Shown piece by piece: positions 56,882 to 64,000 of a stretch of 64,000 nucleotides of DNA. Numbering within the stretch: the stretch's first letter is position 1; every line of letters starts with the position of its first letter. The position numbers and the translations under genes were made by a program. The notes beneath the pieces are model-generated. The model was not told the origin of the DNA and did no database searches. It saw only the letters and a program-made list of their open reading frames with translations. The stretch lies in assembly GCA_012845835.1 (NCBI GenBank), contig JABAKD010000002.1, forward strand, positions 4,108,001-4,172,000, given 5' to 3'. The DNA is from Undaria pinnatifida (Eukaryota > Sar > Phaeophyceae > Laminariales > Alariaceae).

Positions 56882-57526
56882 GCATGCTATGATGGAGGTA
56901 TCATAACACTTAAAAATCTTTCCGTGGCGTGTGAAATGATATTGGTTGAACGGCGGGGCTCCTTCACCCAAAATCGAGGGAAATAGGCCATTTGTTTTTT
57001 TTTATTTTGGTTGTTTACGTGGGCCATGGGATTTTTCATCCGGTGTTGTAGCAGTTTTATTTTTTTCTCTAAACCGATTTTTGCGAGAAGTCTTAACACA
57101 TTTAGAGCCCCAAAATCCCTCCCTGACCAAGGCTACGGTAGGGGGGTCACCCCCGCTTTCATTGGTGTGTTTGAGCCACTTGCACGAGTGACTCTGTACC
57201 TCACGAATGAAATGGTTTTGGCGGTTGTTTTGGAGCAGCTTAGATTACCTTTGCATGGCGGATTGATTGATTTTTCGTCAATATAAAACATGAAGAAAAC
57301 GTAAGATCGCAAAAGAACACAGGGGTTACTCGCGCGAGTGACTCCTAGCCATGAAATTCAAGGCCCCAAAAGGGACCCCCCTATCGTAGCCTGGGTCCCC
57401 TATATTAACTTCAAAGTAAATTTGTCCCCAAAAAGGGTTTCCAGTGGTGAAGGCGTTAAGCTCCCACAATTCGGGAACCTCGTAAAGAAAGTGGTACACC
57501 TCTACCGTAACACGTATCGTTAGGTA
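56882..57526 (+). mobile_element. MITE family B, copy B7, interrupted by a family C element
   Basis: Left part 56882-57115 (GCGCATGCTATGATGGAGGT, CACCCAAAATCGAGGGAAAT, GGGATTTTTCATCCGG, GCGAGAAGTCTTAA). Right part resumes after the insertion (GTTAAGCTCCCACAATTCGG) and ends GGTACACCTCTACCGTAACACG at about 57512. The 272-bp family C element occupies 57125-57396. Confidence 0.82.
57125..57396 (+). mobile_element. MITE family C, copy C1 (nested)
   Basis: Ends GACCAAGGCTACGGTAGGGG and CCCCCCTATCGTAGCCTGGGTC are inverted over about 28 bases. The interior has GAGTGACTCTGTACCTCACG and GGGTTACTCGCGCGAGTGAC. It is non-coding and inserted within B7, so family C was active after B7 arrived. Confidence 0.85.
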
Positions 57527-57529
57527 TAA

Positions 57530-60030
57530 TATTACTGGCATATAACTCCTGATCCGAGGAGCCTCACAAGAAAACATTTGGTGCACCCTTACCTGCCTGA
57601 TGTTGCAGTGTAGTTTTACCCGGTCACCTACAGTAATACAATTATAGAGGAAATTTGCATAAGTAGGTTTCGTTCGAACGAACGCTTAGCCCCGCCCTCG
57701 AGGGGCAATGTCGATGTCCCGCGCAACTAGCGTATCCCGCTGAACGATGCCAGCCGTCGAACGAACGGGTGCTTTCTGTGTATAAGCGGTGGGTGGGAGT
57801 ATGAGTTGTTCACTGCGTCACGTTCCTGGGTGAAGCAGCTACCAGCTAAAAAAAGAGCAACAACATCAGCAACTCGTTCCATAGTGTGTACCGGTTGAGA
57901 CGCACGTGTGAACCGATTTACACATGCCCATCGCATGTGTCCTCCAATTGGCACGTTTCCGAACGGCTTGCACGTCTGCAACATTACACGAGAAACTTTG
58001 TGATAGGGCCTCTCAACCCTTTTACCCATCAAAATTGTTAAGTTTAGACTATCAATATTATTGTTACAAAGAAATATTGTGATGAGATCGTCGCCGTGTG
58101 CAAGCAGAGAGAAGTAGTAAGTACGTGTTGGTCGTTCGTTTTTTTTGCGACGGGGATATTCAACTAACGAACTACAGACCCTAGTGTTGACCACCGTGGC
58201 TGCGGCAGCGGTGGTCACGTCTGGTGCCCGTTCTGCAGTGAGTGGCTAGTGGGGTTACTCACGCCAGTGACGCCCGTGCTCCCTTGAGGTCTTCAAGCTT
58301 TCGTGTGCGGTGTGAATTTTGCGATATATGTCTACACAGGAATAGTTCGCTAAGCTGAGCAAAGAAATTTGTGAACAGAGTTTACGTCAGTATGTGAAGT
58401 ACAGAGGCATTCGTGGGATTAGCTCAAAGCCGGTAGAGAAAAAAGGAGTGTGCCCGGCCCCTAACATAGCCTTGTTGTGAGTTGAAATACAATCTGCGTT
58501 GTCCAACGTTATCCGCTATGGCTGCGCCGTAGGCCGCCGGGTTGTTCATCTGATCTCGGACACCTCTTGTGGTTATCAAACCCAGTTGCTGGGTGATGAA
58601 ATATGTTGGCTGTGACATTGGGCTCTCTAAGCTCGCCGGCAAGGGGTGATCACGGAGAATATTTGTTTCTTCTGGAGCAACCTCACCTTTGGTCGTACGC
58701 GCAGGCAGCAGAGAGGGAGATGGCACCGCTGGTGCCCTCTTAGACGCTCACGACAACCAAACACGAACGGCGATCCTGGCCACGCAGACTAAAAACTGAA
58801 TGGCTAACCCAGAGGGACAGGAGAATAGCGTGCGTATTTGGGCCAACCAGGGACGATTGAGCGATCAAGGGTGGGACTATACAGCCTGATCAAGTCCGCG
58901 AATATTCTAATCGTTGGCATGGCCTTTCTTTACTCCATGATGCCGCGGACTAATTGCAGGTAATTTCGGTCCGGAAGCGTCGCTAGCTACTGCAATCCAA
59001 ATTTAGGGATCAATATCAAACAGTTGCAATATTAGTGTAGGATTACTGGTGTTGTTGTTATGTTAATAGGATAACTGCCCTCGTAGCTGGTGCGTGAGCG
59101 TATCATACGTGAGGGCCTTACCACATTGCCCAGTACGCTATCGTCATTCTCCAACACAGGGCCGTACAATAGCGCCAATCCGGTAGCACAATAAGGCCAA
59201 ACCATTCAAGTCAAGGTGACCAGGAGCACCCCGTCGATAACCAATGGAACATCATCCTGAACCACTTGATTTTAGAGATCGAAGCTCGATGATTGAGTTG
59301 TTAGCCATTGAACATGTTGTCACGAATATCGTATGCTCGCCAGCCAGACCTAAAACCCACTTCTGGTAGACGGCCAACAATCCTCTCCCAAAGCACCTCA
59401 AACAGCAGCTACACGAACTGCCCCGACCCCAAAACCACGACACATAGGCGCGACCAACCAACATGCACCCACTACCGAACCCTATTCCTCAACATATCAC
59501 CTCGCACCATTCATACCCAATGGGTGTGGTTCCAACAAAGTGACAGTAACGGCTCGTCCCCACACAGGCATAGATTTTACGTAGCTACGGGTAGTCGTTG
59601 TATCCTGCTCGCGTAGCACTTTGCGAAAACCCCGCGTTGGCTTCCAAAATGGAAAATCGCTGGTTTGGCGGGGTGCTGTCGCAGAACCTGTCGAGGGTAT
59701 GTTTTTTTTTTACGAGTGTACTCGTTCTACCCTGCGAGAGTACTAGCGCTTGCAAATGTCGGTCGGGTGTTGCGCAAAGGAATGTCTTCGAGGTCGTGTT
59801 TGGGGAGAGATGTAAGAGCTCCTCGTGCTGTTAGGAGCTGTCCGCAACTTTTGCCGCACCTCAAGAGCGTCGCATGACCCCGAGACCTTGTGGACGTCGC
59901 GTTTTCTGTCTCATGCATAGCTTCGATGCACATTTGCTTGCTACCCGACAATCTGTAAGAAGATATCCCACGCCGACACACCCAGCACCTATCACCCCAA
60001 GAAAAAAGAAACCGCCCAGGGAAAACCCTC
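57530..60030. other. Long intergenic stretch with MITE fragments
   Basis: No supported gene. A family C-like right half lies at about 58244-58478 (GGGGTTACTCACGCCAGTGAC, then CCCCTAACATAGCCTTG). A family A fragment lies at about 59755-59880 (GTTGCGCAAAGGAATGTCTTCG, GAGCTCCTCGTGCTGTTAGG). The minus ORF 57727-58218 begins at GTG and is not recognised. Confidence 0.5.
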
Positions 60031-60035
60031 ATGGA

Positions 60036-60306
60036 GCAAGTGCTACGGCCGAGGTATCCAAGCGCTTTCTGACATCAAAATATCTTCTGGATGACAGCCT
60101 GGGCTCCTCGACCCAACGTGATGGTCGAAACTTGAATCTTGTTTTGCAAAAATATTGTTTTGAATCATGACTAGGCCGCTGTTTTCTTCATCGGGCTGCA
60201 GTTTCAAGATGCTCCACAAAACGCTTCTTAGGTGAGGCATGGAGCTACTCAAGCCAATAACCAGGCAGGAAAATTTGGTGCACCTCTGTCGAAGCAGGTG
60301 TCATAG
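60036..60306 (+). mobile_element. MITE family B, copy B8
   Basis: Left end GCAAGTGCTACGGCCGAGGT, right end GGTGCACCTCTGTCGAAGCAGG. The interior has GCATGGAGCTACTCAAGCCAA, shared with B5. Confidence 0.7.
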
Positions 60307-60309
60307 GAA

Positions 60310-60900
60310 GCCCGACACCCTTCGCTCATTGATATTCGAAACAACAGGATATTCATACATGTATACGATGTATGCCAAAATGTTTTTTCATCAAGCCCAA
60401 TTCATTGTAGATTTTCGACCTTGGCGGCTTGACGGACAAGTGATGTTCAATCACAGGCACAATGTCTTCCCTTTCACTTGCACGTTCTTTCCAAGGTAAG
60501 GAGTAAACGGCTCCTCATTCCAGCTGCTTGTGTAGTGTATTCTTTTTCGGCGCACTCACGCTCCAGAGGCCAGTGACGGAAGAGAGCCTCCGTAAAAAAC
60601 CACTGGCCTACCGGAACAAAATCGAACCGATATTCAAAACCCACGACGCGAGCCACATTACATTGCAGTGTATGCCGGTCGACTACACAGCAGTCTCTCG
60701 ATACTCCACGAAACAGGCACAACCATGCGTTAGGGGCGTAATCAAGAGGCACCCTTGCGGATAAAGGGGTGCCTATCGTCCGGAACAACAATACAAGTAT
60801 TACCCAACAGGGTCCATGCCTTTCCAGTCCGTTTTTCAAGAGTTTGCTGACTTCATGCATCAATACGAGCATAACGCATCCGGTCTATATACGTCAGGAC
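60310..60900. other. Intergenic stretch, no supported gene
   Basis: The minus ORF 60474-60872 has no recognised motif. Confidence 0.4.
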
Positions 60901-60904
60901 AATA

Positions 60905-61135
60905 CAACGGTAGGGAGGGTACCACCACCGTTCTACGCCTCGGGTTTGAGCCACACGTACGAGTGACTCTGCAGCTCAGGGGGCAAGGTTTTTGTTTTTC
61001 GCGCGAAGTATAGGTTACCATTTTGGTGTCGGTTTTGTATTGTTTAACCCACGCACGTAAGCGTCAACACAACAAAGAAATAGGGGCGGTTACTCGCGCG
61101 GGTGACCCTACACCACACCGTAGCCTCTGGGTCCT
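60905..61135 (+). mobile_element. MITE family C, copy C2
   Basis: Left end CAACGGTAGGGAGGGTACC, right end CACCGTAGCCTCTGGGTCC. The interior has GTTTGAGCCACACGTACGAG, GTGACTCTGCAGCTC and GGTTACTCGCGCGGGTGACC, colinear with C1. Confidence 0.8.
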
Positions 61136-61139
61136 CACC

Positions 61140-62416
61140 GAAAAAGATGGGTTTTTGATTGACTTGGAAGGGCAACCCACCTGAAGAAAAGTTCCCACGG
61201 CCTACGAGATCAATACGAAATAGAAAAGCACTCATAATAATACAAGAATGAACTTGTCACGATTTTTTTGTGTTACTAGGTTAAAGATCCTCGTCATTCA
61301 GAGACAACAATCGGTCCAAAAAGTGCTACCTAGCCATCGTAGATACCGTTGTAGATCATCGGGTTCACGTGGAACACTCGAAGGCGCCACAACCCTTCAC
61401 CCTACACCGAGACCAAGATACTGTATGGGGGGCATCCTAACTCCGAGTTCAACACTACGGAATATTTGTTCTATTTTTCACTCATCCATATATCCCTCCC
61501 CGCTACACGTAGTCATTTTCTCTTTGACGTGAACTTTAGCTGTAAGGTGCTTTTGACTTATTTTGCCGCGTGCCCCCGGGCAGAATAGCTCTGTTCTGTC
61601 GAAGGCCGGCGTTTGGCTCATAGATGCAAAGCTCGCCCACTGTGAACAACCTAAAACACGTCAGAAACTCCCTCTGCTATGACATGAATCCTAACCCGAT
61701 CTAAACCAGGCCGCCACCACCACCCACCACACCACACTACACATATATTTACGCACGAGGCGGGGGTGTCGCCATCGGTGACGAGTGCCGCAGATTTTTC
61801 CCATCGAAGCTTCGGAAATTCATGACCAGTACTCCGAACTGCGCGCCACCGAAGAGTATATATGTGCTAACTCAGACACTGCCAGCTGAAATACAGAGAT
61901 AAGATGTTCTATGACTCCCTCATCCAGGCTTTAGCACCAATCACCGCGCCCCGGTTGCGTCCGCCAGTCGCGCAATGACGCGAACACTACAAAAGTTGCC
62001 ACCCCGTAAGTGAACGACTAATGTTTTCAGGAATCACGTTTACTCCAGACCACGCATAAACCGACAACGGCACCAACCTATTGTTTTCAATCGACGCCCC
62101 TCCTTTACAACGCAATCAGTTGGCCATCTCGTACACCATACCGTACGCTTTCGCCTGCCGGTGGGCCTCAACGGCATACTATTCCGGAGTGAACACCACC
62201 GTTAGCACGACGTTGGTGGCGGATGATGCATACACTACCGGACTTTGTGGCCTGTGTGCACATACCTGGACAAATTGCGATGCGCCCTGTCTATTTGCGG
62301 CATTCCATTCAACCTCGCGGGCATATGCGTTTACACCATCTAGCCGTCGGGGACACGTTTTTTTCAACTAACTGTACAATGATCTACGCTCAGGTACTTT
62401 GATCGGATTACCTTGA
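61140..62416. other. Intergenic stretch, no supported gene
   Basis: A lone family C-like tip (GACCAAGATACTGTATGGGG) occurs near 61412. ORFs at 61248-61532 and 62081-62371 (+) are unrecognised. It lies downstream of the 62-kb sulfotransferase. Confidence 0.4.
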
Positions 62417-63484
62417 CTAAACAATACCGTAGGCTCGGGTTTGCTGACCGAAGACGGCAACGGCGTGATCGTACAACATGATATCAAGAGCCATGTACTT
62501 CTTAATTTCCGAGCTGGTCCAGGCCTCGGCCAAGGTTTCCGCTTTCTCCTGGGCATACATGTCCGCACCCACTCTGACCTGCCCCTTGCTTTTGAATAGG
62601 TTGTGCCAGTGCACTCCAGGCATTTCCAATGCGGCATCGAAAAGAGACAGAGTGGTGTTGAACTCCTCTAATATCCCAACAGCGGTGTATTTGTCCCGGA
62701 GTAGGTTCTGCACCGGCTGCAGCATCTCATACAGGGCCGCGTCGTGGTTGGGTGTGTACTCGCCAACCCCGGACGTTGTCCAGGATTGGTCGTCCAGGTA
62801 CATCTTGAGCAGGTACCAACCAGGTACGTTGCCCACTTTCTTATTAGAGACCGGCGGTAACCTTTCTTGGAAAGTGTCGGTTTTTGAGAACCTGACGACG
62901 TCGTCGGCAGAGACCAGGTTGAGCGCGAATTGCCTCATCGCGAAGTTGCCCCAGTGTTTAGCGAACGTTTCTAAGTCAACGTGGTCTGCGCTCAAAAATT
63001 TGGACGCGCATAGCTGGTCCTTGTAGTTTTGCTTGCAGTAGTAGTACGCGGAGACCATGCGGGGTATCGGATGTCGGAATACCGTGAACCACTGGCATTG
63101 CTCGCCGACGCTATCTGACCGTCGCAGCGCTTCGGTGTATCCCCCCGCGATGACGTTCCATTCTTCGCCGTTTGCGATAACCTCTCCGATGGCTTCTAGC
63201 ATATTGTCCCCCTTTTTCCAATGCCTGGAGTCGTAAATGCCGCATTTCGGGCACCAGGTTTCGCGAAGCATACCTTTGACGGTAGATCCGCCCGATTTCT
63301 GTAGGTGTGTGAATATCCAGCACTTGTCGGCGCTCATGCGGTCTTGGTAAGAAGGGTCGGCTGCGTTTACCGCCACATGGTGGTGAGTGCCAGAGGAAGA
63401 GCTCAGCATGACTAGGAGCATTCCACACTGTAGTACATGAAGCAGCACGTTGCGCGCCACCGACGAGAGGCGTGGCCCTCTCAT
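62417..63484 (-). CDS. Carbohydrate sulfotransferase, Golgi type II (355 aa)
   Basis: Predicted PAPS-dependent sulfotransferase acting in the Golgi on an unidentified glycan. The open frame extends upstream to 63688, but the first ATG is at 63484. That start gives a short cytosolic N-terminus and a hydrophobic anchor at residues about 12-29, like the 47-kb paralogue. Motifs: 5'-PSB CWIFTHLQKSGGST (residues 55-68), 3'-PB FRHPIPRMVSAYY (136-148), KHWGNFAMRQ (177-186), ALYEMLQPVQNLLRDKY (250-266) and GILEEFNTTLS (270-280, N-glycosylation sequon). The C-terminus ends QQTRAYGIV. The gene is intronless with no defects. Similarity to 47375-48412 is high throughout the catalytic part and low in the anchor region, as expected of paralogues. 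Confidence 0.9.
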   Translation of the reverse strand: MRGPRLSSVARNVLLHVLQCGMLLVMLSSSSGTHHHVAVNAADPSYQDRMSADKCWIFTHLQKSGGSTVKGMLRETWCPKCGIYDSRHWKKGDNMLEAIGEVIANGEEWNVIAGGYTEALRRSDSVGEQCQWFTVFRHPIPRMVSAYYYCKQNYKDQLCASKFLSADHVDLETFAKHWGNFAMRQFALNLVSADDVVRFSKTDTFQERLPPVSNKKVGNVPGWYLLKMYLDDQSWTTSGVGEYTPNHDAALYEMLQPVQNLLRDKYTAVGILEEFNTTLSLFDAALEMPGVHWHNLFKSKGQVRVGADMYAQEKAETLAEAWTSSEIKKYMALDIMLYDHAVAVFGQQTRAYGIV

Positions 63485-63576
63485 GGTGAAGCACGCGCGC
63501 TGTCTATAGTGGTCCCTGAATTGTGACGGGAGGACAGATGTGGGACCATGATCAGAGGATTGACAATGGGGCTTAT

Positions 63577-63597
63577 ACGTATAATATTCGAACGGCC
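63577..63597 (-). promoter_or_regulatory. Possible TATA region of the 62-kb sulfotransferase
   Basis: The minus strand reads AATATTATACGTATAAG about 95-110 bases before the ATG at 63484. Position and composition fit a core promoter. No other elements were recognised. Confidence 0.3.
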
Positions 63598-63689
63598 CTG
63601 TTGACTGCGGCCCTTTAGAAACAAAGTCGCAAACATGGACACCCAAGGATCTAGATGAAATCAAGCGGACGTCGCATTGTTGAAACACA

Positions 63690-64000
63690 TGCGTATTCTC
63701 GTAGGGTATTGCATTTCAACGACCCAAACTATTCCCGTAATGCGACGGACAACACAAGCTGTGTTGTAAAATTATTGCACATCAACAGCTAACACACCAC
63801 TAGTGATTTGTTGTATCGGCGACGTCTGAGTATGTGAAAGAAGACAGATAAAACAGTTAACACAACACTTGTGGTCTGTTGTTATAGGCCATAGTTTGGA
63901 TAAACTATTGGTTAACCATTAGCAAGTGGTCAAACGGCCTAACACCCCACTAATACCTCAACAATGGCGTCGTCGGCACAACCATGGGTTTTTCGGTGGT
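63690..64000. other. Upstream region with a short direct duplication
   Basis: Two related 29-mers, CAGCTAACACACCACTAGTG (63786) and CAGTTAACACAACACTTGTG (63853), each followed by (A/G)T(T/C)TGTTGT, lie 67 bases apart. A third partial (ACACCCCACTAATA) is at about 63943. They could be a decayed minisatellite. No gene. Confidence 0.5.

Noticed and set aside
62417-63688. 423-residue version of the sulfotransferase
   Set aside because: The extra 68 residues begin at GTG, not ATG. The ATG at 63484 gives a signal anchor like the paralogue.

Overview
This is a eukaryotic, gene-poor and transposon-rich window. There are no operons or Shine-Dalgarno-led genes. The one gene with an apparent intron uses GT-AG borders, and most of the sequence belongs to dispersed and tandem repeats. 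Two things suggest a multicellular, probably marine alga, such as a brown alga (stramenopile) or less likely a red alga. One is a small family of Golgi-type carbohydrate sulfotransferases. The other is a tyrosine-recombinase (PAT/Ngaro-like) retrotransposon alongside Copia, hAT-like and many MITE-like elements. The species cannot be fixed from sequence alone.

Layout. 1-1345: 3' end of a decayed Ty1/Copia element and its LTR. 2064-3361: a hAT-like element with 8-bp target duplications and a dead transposase tail. 3520-5144: a composite C-tract repeat (family R) ending in a large palindrome. 5374-6158: an element with AGTCG-rich inverted ends. 6277-11361: a nearly complete but inactivated YR retrotransposon with the diagnostic split direct repeats A1...B1-A2-B2. 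12238-13219: an ATCACACCCC-type array and a MITE. 15317-17658: a long-TIR element flanked by TTAA, interrupted by a second hAT-like element with a perfect 8-bp TSD. 18-34 kb: family R copies in both orientations, microsatellite-like arrays and one spliced gene of unknown function (27215-27968). 34-61 kb: a field of three MITE families (A, B, C), some nested, among long stretches with no recognisable gene. Three sulfotransferase loci lie on the minus strand: a fragment at about 36.0-36.4 kb, an intact gene at 47375-48412 and an intact gene at 62417-63484.

Functionally, only the two sulfotransferases and the 27-kb gene look like host genes. The sulfotransferases probably act in the Golgi on cell-wall or matrix polysaccharides, and they look like a locally duplicated family spread apart by transposon insertions. 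The most unusual structural signals are three. First, MITE families A, B and C have different interiors but share the TIR core YACGRTAGRGG. Second, family R copies share one 3' end but differ in 5' truncation. Third, the YR element carries an internal duplication and a YVHD replacement of the reverse transcriptase YxDD box.
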